64,000 nt of DNA, taken from the NCBI RefSeq assembly GCF_001949145.1, contig NW_019091388.1, forward strand, positions 1,680,315-1,744,314. Reading direction: 5' to 3'. The notes beneath the pieces are model-generated. The model ran no database searches. It saw only the letters and a program-made list of their open reading frames with translations, and was not told the DNA's origin. The translations under genes and the position numbers were made by a program. This stretch comes from Acanthaster planci (Eukaryota; Echinodermata; Asteroidea; Valvatida; Acanthasteridae). Each line of letters begins with the position of its first letter. The first letter of the stretch is position 1. Shown piece by piece: positions 13,683 through 26,205 of this stretch.

Positions 13683-16109
13683 TGGGAATAGATGTGTGAC
13701 GTGATACAGGTTTTGGCTGCTCACAAAACTTTATTTTTCTAATGGGATCATCACACGTTTTATTGCTTTCTGTCTTGTTAACACGAGCATGTACACATGT
13801 ACATGTACCAATGAAAAAGGATTTGTACTGCAGTGTATATGTACATGCATTATATTTGAGAGCCATACAGAAGTAGCAGTGAGCTATCATCATTATAATG
13901 CTAAAATGGACAGACAATCTTATCATGGCATTTCCTGTGCAAGTGACCATCAATTTTGATCAGTCTTTGATTTTTTTGTTTCAGGATTCTGATACAGTGA
14001 CATGAAACACTTCGAGAGGTTTAAGGAATTTCTGATGTCACTGTTTTGTTAATTTTTATGAAACCCACCGTGGGCAGGTTTTTGTCCATTGATGCAAAGC
14101 GTACTTGTACATTATCGAAAGGAAATTGCTCTTTCACTGCAGTTGCATGTAGATGTCAAATCTTGAGACTGAGGGATTTTTTCCTCTTTCATTTATTTGA
14201 ATAGAGTTCAAAAAGATCTTCCACAGGAACATGTTGTATGAATGAATAGATTAACAAGTGTCAGGGTATTTCTCAAAAGCTGATGGATCCAGTTCGAATT
14301 CACTAGGTACATGCAGTTCATGCATACAGGAACTTTTTATTGTCACGAATAATGGGCACGTTGATAGATACCCCACTAACTGAGTAACACCTACTGTATG
14401 TGCAGGCTTAATGTACGGTATCCTCTAGAGGCCTCAAGGCTCTTTGTATCATAAGCTGTGTTCCTTCTTTTCTGCTGAAACTAACACAAAGGTTGAATTT
14501 CTGTGGCTAGGGAAAACAACTCTGAAATGTACTTTGTTGCAAGAATGCTCTGTCAGTTTTCTTTTCACTGGTCTGTGGTGAAACCCTGAGATGTCTCATA
14601 TTTTCTCGGGAGTCCATGAATCACAAACCCGTCATCCAGTCCACCAGAGAAAACCGCATCCTTTTATATCATTTCCCACTATGCACCATACATGCAGGGC
14701 AGCTTGCCTGTACATTAATAAATTCTGCTTAATGAAGCATTGAGTTGGGGGGGTGGTACAAACAGTATCGGGCAACAGCATAGGCTGGAAAGGACAGTCA
14801 CTGTGACCCCCCCTTCCCCGCAAGGATTTGATCTCTGCATTTATAATTTAGCAGCTCGTTGTTGCCACCGCTGCACAGTTTTCAGTGTAAGAGACAGTAA
14901 TAATTATTGCAGGCCTCGAAGGGGGTCGATACACTCGGGAAATCAAGCAGTTCATTCTGGCAGCGGATGCATTAAAGAATTGCAAATGTGACAAATCAAA
15001 TTGCGAGCCATCTATTATTTCTATGAAGTGCATGGCCTAGAATACACTTCTAACCAACTCATGGGACATGATGTAAACATACATGTACCTGTGTGTACAT
15101 GGAAATGCATTTTCACAGCACTGATGCACGTATTAAAGTTACATGTACACGGAATCTGAATGGTGTGCTTCTTGGCTGTGTAGCACTCAAACAAAAGTTC
15201 TTCCAAATGAATCGGAATTACTAAAAAATTTACGGCTGATCAAGTCATAATCCCAAGCCATATTAGAATCAGCTGCAGCGTCATTGTAGCCAGTGTAGAA
15301 ATAAAAGCCAGTTTTGTATTACAAACAAACAGTTGGAGGCCATTGAAATTGTTTATGACGCGTTGAAGTTTTGAGTAAATTTGCACAAAATACCCATGGA
15401 AGGTGATGATGCATGATTACATGTACAGTACGTGGAGTACTGGTTACCAGCACCAACCGGATATGAATACTCCTCGGGCGCAACAGCCACAATGCTGTCA
15501 CCCTCATTGGTTCTTGCCTCTGGGCCCATAGGCCGAGGAATTTGATAGCCCTTTTATTTCACACCTGAGTTTAATGAGAGCAATTATTGTCGCTGCAGGA
15601 TCCAATCTGGAGCAAAGGAGCTACATTGTAGATTGGCTGCTGTATGCGTGGTTAACCCTTTCACGGTGGGACGCGTTAAGACATGCCGTAAAAATTGAGA
15701 TCCTCAGCCCGCTTTTCAGCTATTATTCTCGGCCCACGCTCGAGCGAACGCGGTGAAAGAAGGCACACCCTGGGTCTGCATGAATGAATCAGCTGTATGG
15801 TGGGATGGAGAACGTGTACCAGTAGATTGCTTGCATTCCCTAGTTGAAAGAGTCGCAAATAGATCGTGGTGTTATTTTCAAGGTTCAATTGAAATGAAGA
15901 CACCTTTCATGAAACTGTGGTCCAGCAGAATCAGTCTGTACTTTAGAGACATTTTAAAGGGGGGGGATGAAAATTCATGAAAAAGGAAATAACATTGTCT
16001 GGGTTTTAAAAGTTTCAGTGCATTTTTTTAACCATTCCTTTCACCCTTGTACAGTAACAAAAAGAAAGATAGGTGTTAGACTGCATGACACTTGAATACC
16101 ATTGCTACT

Positions 16110-16200
16110 ACTCAATTTAATTTCAATTTCAATTCAACATTTATTTCCACGTTGACATCATATACTAATATATGACTCACCTGGTGCTTCGGCCTAACCA
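16110..16200 (-). mobile_element. Probable 3' tail of a LINE-type retroposon
   Basis: Read on the minus strand, this stretch ends in GTGGAAATAAATGTTG followed by irregular ATTGAAATTGA repeats. This layout is typical of the 3' end of CR1/L2-like LINEs and SINEs that share their tails. No coding sequence is attached, so it would be a severely 5'-truncated insertion. The family is not identified. Confidence 0.4.
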
Positions 16201-16904
16201 TAAATATAAAAAAGATGGCTGAAGTTCACATGCAGGTACCCGGTATGTGAACTTATATGCATGTCCTCGCCCAAAGGTGCCGCACAGCTCAGCCAGCTCA
16301 ATGAACTTTAACACATTTGGCTCCGTCCCGGGGGAGGGGGGGAAGGATGGAAGGTGTGATGGTCCAAATAGTCACACCCTGTTTCCGTTGCTCACTGGCG
16401 ATGTTGCGGATTGATGGGGATGAGTGGGATTCTAATGGAAAGCTAAGTGATTCATCTAGTTTACTCTCCAGGATTAACACAGCAAAGCCTTTGATCTGCA
16501 CTAAAGCAGCCTGTTCAAAATTCTCAGGGGATATGTTGCGCGCTGAGCATGTTTAAATTCCAGTTTGGAAAAGTGGTTTCTCAGGACCTACATGTAGGTC
16601 TGAAATTAAGTATGTCTTTTTTCCCATACATGCATACAATTACGTACAATTTTACAATTTGACATGTAGTTTTCCTTTTCAAGGCTTGACTGCCTCTTCT
16701 GATTTCGAAGTATGAAATGACTTTGGAGTTGCTTAATTTTAAATTTTGCCCTGATCCCTTACAGGGTTCAATTTCACACTAGTGCTTACCGTTAAGTAAA
16801 TGTTTTGCTCACAATAGCACTAAAATTTGCTAAGTGGTAAGCGTATTTTGTGGAGAACATTCTCTTGATTTCAATATTGCATGGATGTGCATGGAGATTT
16901 TTGT

Positions 16905-17165
16905 GGGGAGTCAGGTTGCCTCAGTGTTTCTTTCCTCACCTTTCACCTTGGGGGCCGGGGTTTGAATCCAGCTCGGTCCACGTGTGGATTGGGTTTTCCG
17001 TCCCTACCTGAGTCTATTGGTTTTCTACTGAAACATTTATCCAGGGTTTTCCTCCCACCTCTAAAACTGAACATTTCTTCATTGTCTTCTCTCGTTATTA
17101 TCCTGTAATTAGTGCGAAATGCTCTGTTGGATGCCAGATAAATAAATAAAGTATTGTTACATAAC
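16905..17165 (+). mobile_element. tRNA-derived SINE
   Basis: The head carries RNA polymerase III internal promoter elements: an A-box-like TTGCCTCAGTG near 16916 and a clear B box GGTTTGAATCC at 16959-16969. A central segment follows (with GGATTGGGTTTTCCGTCC and GGTTTTCCTCCCAC), resembling conserved SINE body domains of marine invertebrates. The 3' end is ATAAATAAATAAAG. Order and length (about 260 bp) fit a SINE. It is non-coding, and the small frames across it are incidental. I cannot name the family. Confidence 0.7.
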
Positions 17166-17237
17166 AAGGATAAGCAAATTTTTCCTCCAAGTACCTTTCA
17201 CTGCTTCTACTGATGGTTTTCATGAAATACGCAAAGC

Positions 17238-17331
17238 CTCCTTCCTGAGGTCAGGCATTACCACACAATGAGCCCTCAGTTCATTTCAATTTTTAATCTA
17301 TTGTGTGGTAATGCCCAACCTTAGGAAGGAG
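17238..17331. repeat. Long hairpin, 32-bp near-perfect arms
   Basis: The left arm 17238-17269 (CTCCTTCCTGAGG to CACACAAT) and right arm 17300-17331 are reverse complements apart from about three positions. The loop is about 30 bases. It could be the remains of a very short MITE. The differences are mostly transitions, as expected for decay of an initially perfect repeat. Confidence 0.75.
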
Positions 17332-17767
17332 TACGGCACGGTTGGCAGGTCTGCTCCGTTAGTGCACAGTGGTATGCTCAGCAGCTCTGCCAACATTTTG
17401 TTTAGTTGCACAAACTCCCGTCCATATGACGACATGCATGCATGGAGTCAGTGTTGTAACCAAGTAATGCATGCACATGCACGTCACCGATGTTCCTGTG
17501 TTGATGTGTTGTTGAATCCCCTTCACTGACTTCAGGCTTCCATGGAATTGATTGACCTACTAAAAAAAAAAAAGGGAGGGGGAAATTCAGAACAACCTGA
17601 GGCGACGCCAGATGTGGTCAGCTGAAACAATACTTGTGTATGTACAATGTATGCACGGAATGTACACATTCTTCTCCAGTGTTGCCAAGGCTGTGCATGT
17701 GCAATAGTTTGATCTGTGACTGCTGCAGGCAGGCACCATAGTAATTATATATCCAATACGGCCGTTA

Positions 17768-17917
17768 CGGGCATTTCACAATCGTGCGCCACCAAGAGTT
17801 TCTAACGCATTGGCCAATCACAATGCGCGAAATTTTGAAAGGGGTCAACCATTTTTGCGTGTTATGATTGGTCAACGCACTGCAAACTCTTGGTGGCGCA
17901 GTATTGTGAATCGCCCG
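17768..17917. mobile_element. Small MITE, 150 bp, with about 60-bp terminal inverted repeats
   Basis: The left arm (17768-17830, beginning CGGGCATTTCACAAT, then TGCGCCACCAAGAGTTT) is mirrored by the right arm (17853-17917, ending ATTGTGAATCGCCCG). The arms occupy nearly the whole element and leave a loop of about 20 bp. An 86-codon open frame starting at 17810 crosses it and is not a gene. The flanks show no convincing target-site duplication, so the superfamily is undetermined. Confidence 0.75.
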
Positions 17918-20900
17918 TGTTTTGTCGAAGTTTTCCCTCCTGTGCTAACTCGAACTATTGACACCAGTGCCTCCAATTTGCAGCTCCGCATCATGACGTC
18001 TGCAAGTAGAATTGAAGAGGAACAACCAAAAAAAAATAAAAATATGAGATATAAACTGAAATTCCTGTGAGGCTAATTGTTGTGACTTAATTCAGTCATT
18101 TGCTGTGCACTGTGTGAATTCTCTCGGTATGTCCTTGCAGTTGATTAGAAAATGGAAGTCAAGGTTCATAGTTGGTGGGGTGATTGTGACGCACAATGCT
18201 ATTATGAGCCAGAAAAAAATACTTAAACATGCACATATACCACAAATAGTAGTTGTTAGTTAAAGATAAATTCAGTGAAGGTTTTGTGGACATCTCCTAC
18301 ATCGGCCTCTTCATGGCAGAAAGTCTTATGTTAGGTTGTGTATTGAGTCAATGCCATGGAACAGTGGCTCTGTGCAGTCGCTATTACAATGCTCATCGCC
18401 ATTGGTGGGGGCCACAGAAGATGACCAGTGATAGCGTTCCCATGGTCACCAGATTCATCAATTGCGTATTATGCAAAACAGCCTAGGTTTTTTACCTCTA
18501 CCCGAAGAGGGTACTGTTGACTTGATGTCAGATTGTCCTATCCCTGACACTGGCATCATAGTTTCCCATCTGCCATCTTTGATACCAGCAGGCTGGCATT
18601 CAAAATGGACATCATATATTTTTATGGCTGGGGCTGCTTAAGGTAAACAGCCAGACTTGTCAGGAAATACCTGAGTGTTCCAACCTTACATACTTAAAAG
18701 TGTTGATCCGTGAACAAAAGAGGTACACTTAATTCAGGTTGTGTAAACTTTTAAGGACTAAGCCAGGTCCTCACAAGTCCTTGTCTGGAAAACAGGTTTA
18801 AAATTATTTTGAGGTCTGGCTTATCCGTAGCAAAAGGAAGAGGGAAAGCTAAGAAACTTTTACAAAAATTGAGCTCAAAATACTCTTCACACTTCAAGAA
18901 AATGAGTAATTCCATTGAGTTTTCTTAACTACATGAGAAGAAAGGAATGTCCGCACTAGACATCTGGGGTAAATGAGGGTAGGTTGAAGTGGCATATCAG
19001 AGGTGGCATAATACAGCACAGAATTGTGGGATATGTAACAGAAGGTTATTTCAGAGCGTGTTACCTGTGATAACACAAGCTGCACACTCCATGAGCACAT
19101 GAATGGCAGGATAAGAGTACCACAGACAGGCAAAAGAGGATTGGGAGTATCTATGTACTTACTCCATCCATCACATGGTTATGGCAAATGAAAAGGTATC
19201 TGATATATGTACATGTATGCATCTGTGCAGAATGTTTGTGGTTAGTTAGCAGTGATTTTGTGGCCAATGGGTATAAGCAAAAGTGTGAAATTGCATTGAG
19301 TTGTTGGCACAGAGATCAAAGGCTCCACATGGGCATGTATAATGGACTATTTCATTGTCTGGCAGCATTTGAATGCTTCTAGCCCCCTCTGTTGACAGAT
19401 TAGCTCCAGTTGATTGATGAACCACGACCTGCCAGCAGTATTTACCTGCATAAACTTAGAAGAACAAATTCCCAGGTACCTGTCTTTGCACTGTACCAGC
19501 ATAATCATGTACAGCATGAGTTTGTTTTTCTCGCAGATGTGTCAAAAATGGCTATGCAGTTCAAGTACATTTACGTTATTCAAAACAACATCCAGATAAT
19601 GTGCTGTATTGGCAACCATACCCGTATTTTTTTCCACAACGTTCTAGACCCAAGGCTTGAGTGGATGCCAAAATGCATCTAAAATGGGTAAAACTTAATG
19701 GATCATTTTGTTTTGCAGTTGGATGACGGCATATCAGAAATTTTAACTATAGTGAAATTACATGTACTGTACCTGTGTACGCACACATGTACAGTGTATC
19801 TGCTGTTAGTAATTGCAGGCATCTGACTTTTATAGGCCTATGAAGTTCATACCTGAAAATTTTGGCAATTTTCTCAAAGTGGTTAATGCCTTGTGATCTT
19901 CAGGTTCTGAAGTATATTTTTGGTGCTTGGAATCATCACCAATCAGATTTGGGCGGAAATTTGTTTTTCATTGTTTGACTATGGCACTCTCACTAATATG
20001 GAGTTCCAAGAGTCAGTGGTGAAAATAGAATGGCTCTGTATAGAAAAGGGAAAATAGTTGAAGTAAAAAATAAAGTTTATGGTATTGCCTGTAAGAGCCT
20101 GTGAAACTGTTTTGCTCCAAGTTGCACCCGGTATCTGTAAACATTGTTAAAAAGGTTGAATCTTTAGAAACTGACTTAAATTTTCTTCACCGGGCTCTAA
20201 GTTGAACCTGTGTAATTTATTCTCAACTGAAGACAATATTTATCCTGGGGAGTTGCGTGTCAGGAGCAGACGTTTTGTAGTACCTCAGAACTGTCTTGCT
20301 CCATTGCATGATCAGATTGCACTGCAAACAAGTGATTTGCGCCCCTCGTGTGAAGTGGCGGGGCTGACGTGACCTTTTGATCTCACAAGAGTCTGTTACG
20401 TGGAAGGAGGTGCCGCTGCCATGCCAACGGACATCACATCAGGGGCCCAGTAATTGTCGGAGTAAACGCTTAATGGTGGGTTACGGGTTACGAGCACTGC
20501 CAGCAGTAAATGACACAGCATTTATTTTCTCCCCTCCTTCACTCACACTGTTTGTCGGGCGGGAAATTGCCGACAGCAAGTTGCCGCATGTGCCAGCAAA
20601 AATCAGCTGCATTTCACACCTTGAGCACGGACCAATGAAACAGCCTGAGCAAAGATCAGCCAAGGCCTGACTGTCGGCTTGCCACCATAACTTCCTGACA
20701 TCCTTAATCCAGTGTTGTTGAACAAAAATTTCTGCAAACCATACTGTTTTTGTAAGATGTGTTTTTCGTTTTGCATCGGCTTGATGTTAATACTTATATT
20801 GAGAGTTTTGTCCCTCACTGATGTACATCTATAACACTACACACATATTCCGCACTGTGCGAGGGTTTGTGAAAAACTTCACAAGCATACATGTATATGA

Positions 20901-20924
20901 TGTGATCTTAGAAGTACAATGTAT

Positions 20925-21490
20925 GTTTGGTGTGGTATCCGCTGCTGATCGACTTACTCAATTCTCCCTACACTGCGGCAACAAATAATGTAAAGGGGAA
21001 ACATAGACACGTCCGAGGAACTGCCATATTGTTGTGATGATGTCACAATAACCTGTCATACTTCTGAAACTTGGCGTGCATGTCCAGTTTGGTAAATTAA
21101 GTCACATTATAGTACTGATTACTTGATGAGGCATGTAACTTGTGCTTATACAACCTGTGTGCATCATGAAAAGTGCCCTCGAGGTTGTATGGTGTAAGCG
21201 CCTCTCCTTCATGTATTTCTCTGCTTTTCAAATTTCCATTCCATGCCCTCATTCCCCACCCACAAATTTTCGCCATTTGTGATGTGTACAAGTGATTTTA
21301 AAAAAAGTACATGTATATGTATAGCGTATGTGAAAGAGACACTGATAAAATTTCCCAGCTTCGTACATACACGTATGTACCAGCCGGTGTGGTAGTCGAG
21401 ATCACCACAAGACCAGACTCAAGACCAGTCACTTAAGTATAACAATGTGAACAATGTTTGGTATGGTATCCGCTGCTCATTGACTTACCT
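20925..21490 (+). repeat. Dispersed repeat, copy A
   Basis: The core 21104-21395 is matched in the same orientation at 25915-26205. Matching segments include TTGATGAGGCATGTAACTTG, CACAAATTTTCGCCATTTG and GTGTACAAGTGATTTTAAAA. The upstream TTCTCCCTACACTGCGGCAA also matches 25868. A segment TTTGGTRTGGTATCCGCTGC occurs near both ends of this copy (about 20925 and 21456), so the unit has its own internal direct repeats. Non-coding; family unknown. Confidence 0.75.
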
Positions 21491-21838
21491 GTAATCGACC
21501 CAGTTAGACAACATTGGCAAGCCTGGTCGTTGAGTGGTAAGACATCTCCACTAGTCCTTGGACAACAGTGAGTACGTGTACATGTACAGGCATGTACAAG
21601 GCAGTGATGTAAGCCAGAGGTGGCGAAGGAGTAAAAAACTTCCAGTATACACATTACCCACATTAGTTTGCCAAAATGAAAACTTTGTGTTCAAACTTCC
21701 GCCTCTTAGTTTATAATTGGCTCTTTTTAGAATTTCTCATAACTCATATGATAGATTGTATCGCTAAACAAAGTGTGCTGTGCATTGTGGGAAGAGGTCA
21801 ACATTGCGTGACTCTGGTACATAGCAATCACACATTGC

Positions 21839-21868
21839 TCTAATTAATTAATTAATTAATTAATTAAT
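21839..21868. repeat. (AATT)n microsatellite
   Basis: About seven copies of TTAA/AATT, a self-complementary simple repeat in an intron. Confidence 0.9.
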
Positions 21869-22139
21869 CATTGTATAAACTTGGCCACGCTTTCAAAACA
21901 GATTTTGTGATGGCTCCCCTCCTTGTCACCACAGTTTTAAACTTTCCTTCTCCATTCAAATTAAACGTTTAATGACTAAGTTCAGAATAGTTGTATTTTA
22001 TATTAGGTTAATAATTTTACAGTTCTACTGTACTTGCTATATACATGTACGTGTAATTGTCTTGATACCTTGTTCATTTTAACGTAATTTTTAAATGACC
22101 ACTTTTGTACTTCCTGTATGATTGTACAGTATATAACGA

Positions 22140-22235
22140 TTGCAATGTAACTTCATATTTATTACTCTGCAGACTTTTGGGCCAATTGTTAACATACCAG
22201 TAAGTACCAATATTGAACTGAATTGAATTGAACAG
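22140..22235 (+). mobile_element. Possible LINE-type 3' tail
   Basis: The stretch ends in ACTGAATTGAATTGAA after an A+T-rich, UTR-like region. This is the terminal repeat style of CR1/L2-like retroposons. No reverse-transcriptase remnant is visible upstream, so this is tentative. Confidence 0.3.
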
Positions 22236-22625
22236 ATTTTGTGACAGGCATTTTCCGCCTCATCACTACATGTTCAAGAAAGGGGGAAATCATTCAAAAT
22301 GCCAGTAAAGCTACCGGTACAATAGCCTGGTACATGTATAGTTACCAATATTGACCTACAGGCACCAAATGGATTTTTTTTCTTATTTCACACATGGATG
22401 CACCATATTGTGGAGATCATTTCTATACTTTGCAACAACCTCGCGTGTTGTTTTAAAAGTAAAGTTCACTGGTTCTTCTTCAAACTGCATTTTGTACGTG
22501 TATGGCATTATTTATGACGTCACAAACTGTCCTGTTGTTTGAAAAGTTATGTACTCCTTTAACAACTCATAGCCCTGACAACAGAATTATTTTCAGTTTT
22601 TATAGCCAAAGCTGTTTCACATATA

Positions 22626-22959
22626 TTGTTTACTGGCAATTCTCAGAACAACTTTAACCTATGTAAAGAAATTTATTTATTATTCAAGCAACAACAAACT
22701 TTCCTCTCGCTTGAAAGGATTGGCTTTACCCGGTCTGCCCTGAATCATTCATAGCTTTGATGAAAGAATAACTGTCAAGTGTTGCAGCCACAAACCTGTC
22801 TGCCACTGGAAAGATTTTGTTTACTGGCTTTTCTCAGACCCACTCATAGTATATGTACATGTACAAGAAAATAATTTATTGATGCAACAACAAACCTTGC
22901 TTTTGTTGGAAAGGATCAGATTACTGGGTCCATCCTGAACCACTCAGAGCCAATGAAAG
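22626..22959. repeat. Old tandem duplication, period about 191 bp
   Basis: 22626-22766 and 22817-22959 share TTGTTTACTGGC, TCTCAGA, GCAACAACAAAC, GGAAAGGAT, CCTGAA and CAATGAAAG-type landmarks in the same order with many substitutions. It is a diverged direct duplication. The second copy has gained a TACATGTACA run. Confidence 0.65.
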
Positions 22960-24169
22960 GTTTATTATAAAAATGGTAAAACCGTGGAAAAACAATCAGG
23001 TGATTTCGTGGAATTGCAGGAGATGAATAAACATGAGTTTAAGGAGTACATGTATCTGCTGTGTGTATGTTTTATCTCTTGTCGGCTTCTAGTGTAGAAA
23101 AGCTGGTGTTGACCATTTTAACGGAGCACGGGGTGCACTCGAGAAGACTCTATATTTCAACATTTGCTCATCACGGTCCACATGATTGAGTGCCCAATCC
23201 TGTGCATTCACACAGTACGTGTCCCCTCCAAAGGAGCTACTTGTGTTTGGAATATGAAAAATGGGCATCTCTAGTTCATGTTTGTTGCTCATACATGTAA
23301 ATGTACGTGAGCTCCTTCAGTATTGCATCTGCGTCAGCATGTACATGTACGTAACAGTCTTTAAGGCAACCTCTTAAGCTTTTCCACTTTGTTGCAGCAC
23401 AGTGAGCTGACAACTGATTCTGTTCTTAGATATGTTTGGGTGAGATAAAAGCCCCAATGATGGACTGTTTACAAATAGACATTGAACTTGCCATCCATTC
23501 ATTTATTAGCGGGCTGTAAATGGTTTACATTTCATAAGTCTGTGAAGGTGGGGGGACAGACTGATTTGTGAGAATAGTGCAGAGTGCTGATGGAGAAGCA
23601 TGCCAGCTATTAAGATATGGCTGTTGTTCTAGATGTACGTGTACATTTTTCATTTTACTAATTGGCATCGATATGTGAGGTTGGGCCCAATTAAGGGCTT
23701 GGCTAACCAGAGAATTCTATGCTCATGATCACTGTTCTATGCTTACGGCATCCAAATGTTCAGCAACCGCCAAGGAACACAGGTGACTGACAGGGTTCAT
23801 TGCCCATCAAATCAGCTGATTTTCAAGTCTCTTCCCCCTTCTCCCGTGCATGCCATGACAGATGTGGCATTGTGTGAAATCTTGTGTGGCATTGAATTGG
23901 TCCCGTGCCCTTTTTCCTTGTACAAGAATTTACACATGTGTGCCTCTCACCCCGAAAAGTATTTCATTCCGGCTTTCATTAGTAAGTGCTTGAAAATATA
24001 GTTGTTTTTTCATCATATTTACCCGTACATTTTATTTATTTTTTCAGATTCACTTGATCTTAACACCTGTAATTGTACTTGTTAGACATTTCTTGGTCTG
24101 ACCAAAAATGAGATGTGCGTATCATACCATTGAATACCAAAACTCACAGACACTGAAACATGCCACTCA

Positions 24170-24720
24170 ACTTTTAGACTTGAATCAAGTCGGACTTACG
24201 TCGCTCTTCCCTGGTCGGCCATCCCTTCAGCCGGCACGATACGCACTACACGGTCGTCGCGCTTGGCCTGGTAGCTCACATAACCCTTATAAGGTGCCCT
24301 CATTTGATAGCCTTTATTGCACAACGTTTGTCATACGTCACCAGTCAGTAAGTCTGACTTGACTGATAAGCCAATCGTCGGTGAGATGTAGTTATTCAGA
24401 ATTGCATATAAACGACAATATCTTGCATAATGTATACAGAATGTCCACCAATCAAAGTAGTCAGACTTGTAGATTTGTTCATTACAATGCAGGTATGAAT
24501 GACGAAGAACAAGTCCAGCAGTGTGATTGGCTGCTAGATAATCCCATTCACTGTGTACAAAAAGTTGGCAGATTCGTCAAGTCGGGAGTTTTAAGCTGAA
24601 CTCATAGTAATAAGTGGACACGAGGGCGCAAAGCAAGTAACAGCGTGCAGTCTCGATGTGTATCCAAAGCAGAAATGAAGACGTCACAGAGATCCCGACT
24701 TAAGTCAAGGCTACTCAACT
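24170..24720. repeat. Possible decayed DNA-transposon fragment
   Basis: The ends carry loosely inverted sequences: around 24178-24200 (CTTGAATCAAGTCGGACTT) and around 24690-24718 (GATCCCGACTTAAGTCAAGG). Related GTCAAGTCGGGAG and AGTCTGACTTGACTG segments lie inside. The structure is suggestive only, and no transposase can be read. Confidence 0.25.
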
Positions 24721-25859
24721 TTCTCAAGAATGTCCGTTTAAGACACCAGTATGCATCTGTCTCAAGATTATGCTTAACAAATTTACACAAACACAACTGC
24801 CATACAAATCGTATGACAGTATATTGATTTTTCTGATACATTTTGCCATACATGTACATGTAGGTGGGGACATCTGGCCTGGTGGCAGCAGGTTATACAT
24901 GCAACTCCCATCATGGGGTCAGGGGCTCGAATACAGTATGATAGCTGGTATTATACCAGTAGATTAGGTGGTTCTGGGCAAGTCACTAATGTCCCCACTT
25001 GCATGCCTCTGTCCCCTGGGAGTATATATATATACATGTAGGTACACAGGTTATTTTGTCTGAAATGGCAGGATCCTGTGCCCTATTCCCCAGGGAGTTT
25101 AGATGGTTTCAGGAATGTTGAGATGCTATGTGAGCCTGATGATGGTAAGGTACATGTAGGTACATGTACATGTATCTACATCAGCTGCACTGAATGGCTG
25201 CCAGATTCTGCTTGCTTTATTAATGCTGTGCTCTAGCTTATACCCTTACTGGTATTTCCAACCAATTTGCTTTACTTTCAGATTCCCCTGGACTACGTAA
25301 ACCCTGGCCTTACATGTCATTGCCACTCATTTACTCACATTTCTTGGTTACAAGTGTGAAAGTTGCTTTTGTCATGCAATCAAATTACTACATGTACGAA
25401 CTTGTAGCTGCATTTCAGACTGATGAGGTTCATTTGTGCATGCACTTGTATACCTGGGATACAAGGATTGATTGGTCACTTTTTGCATACATACATGCAC
25501 TGTAATGTTGTCATTAGGTACCATACGAAAACCTACTGGTTGGCTTACATGGAGTGATATGTATTATGGACTGGTTACATTTTACCGTACATGCATAAGT
25601 ACCTGGTAGGATGTCTACTAAACTGAATGCATGCATCCTATACACATACACGTACAATGTACGGTACCGGTACATGTGTGGTTGCTGGCAAGTGCGCACA
25701 TTACGGTGGTACAATATGGCGTCCTCAGATTTCTGTACAGGAATTTGAAACGCGTTCACCCTCGTTGCACAATTGTATCTATGTGCAGCAATTTGTTATC
25801 AAGTCTGGATGCTCAGTAGCTGAGAGCTGAACATTTATAATTATCCCTTTAAAGTTATG

Positions 25860-26205
25860 ACATCAATTCTCCGTACACTGCCGCAAAAATTAATGTACAG
25901 GGAAAAATTAGACATGACATTATAGTTGATTAGTTGATGAGGCATGTAACTTGTGCTTATACAACCTGTGTGCATCATGAACAGTGCCCTTGAGGTCATA
26001 TGGTGTAAGCGCCTCTCCTTCATGTATTTCTCTGCTTTCCAAATTTCCATTCCATGCCCTCATTCCCCACCCACAAATTTTCACCATTTGTGATGTGTAC
26101 AAGTGATTTTAAAAAAGTACATGTATATGTATAGCGCATGTGAAAGAGACGCTGATAAAATTTCCCAGCTTCGTACATACACGTACATGTATGTACCAGC
26201 CGGTC
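25860..26205 (+). repeat. Dispersed repeat, copy B
   Basis: Direct-orientation partner of the repeat at 20925-21490, about 4.8 kb away. The two copies are very similar over about 280 bp, with scattered substitutions. They differ by small indels (for example an extra ACATGT unit near 26190) and this copy lacks part of the 3' side. It is either a repeat family or a segmental copy within the intron. Confidence 0.75.

Noticed and set aside
21500-21560. tRNA-like head (GGTCGTTGAGTGGTAAGACATC)
   Set aside because: Resembles an A box, but no B box follows at the right distance and no cloverleaf can be drawn, so neither a tRNA gene nor a SINE is supported.
24885-24985. Possible SINE with B-box-like GGCTCGAATAC
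   Set aside because: The match is partial, there is no clear A box and no tail.
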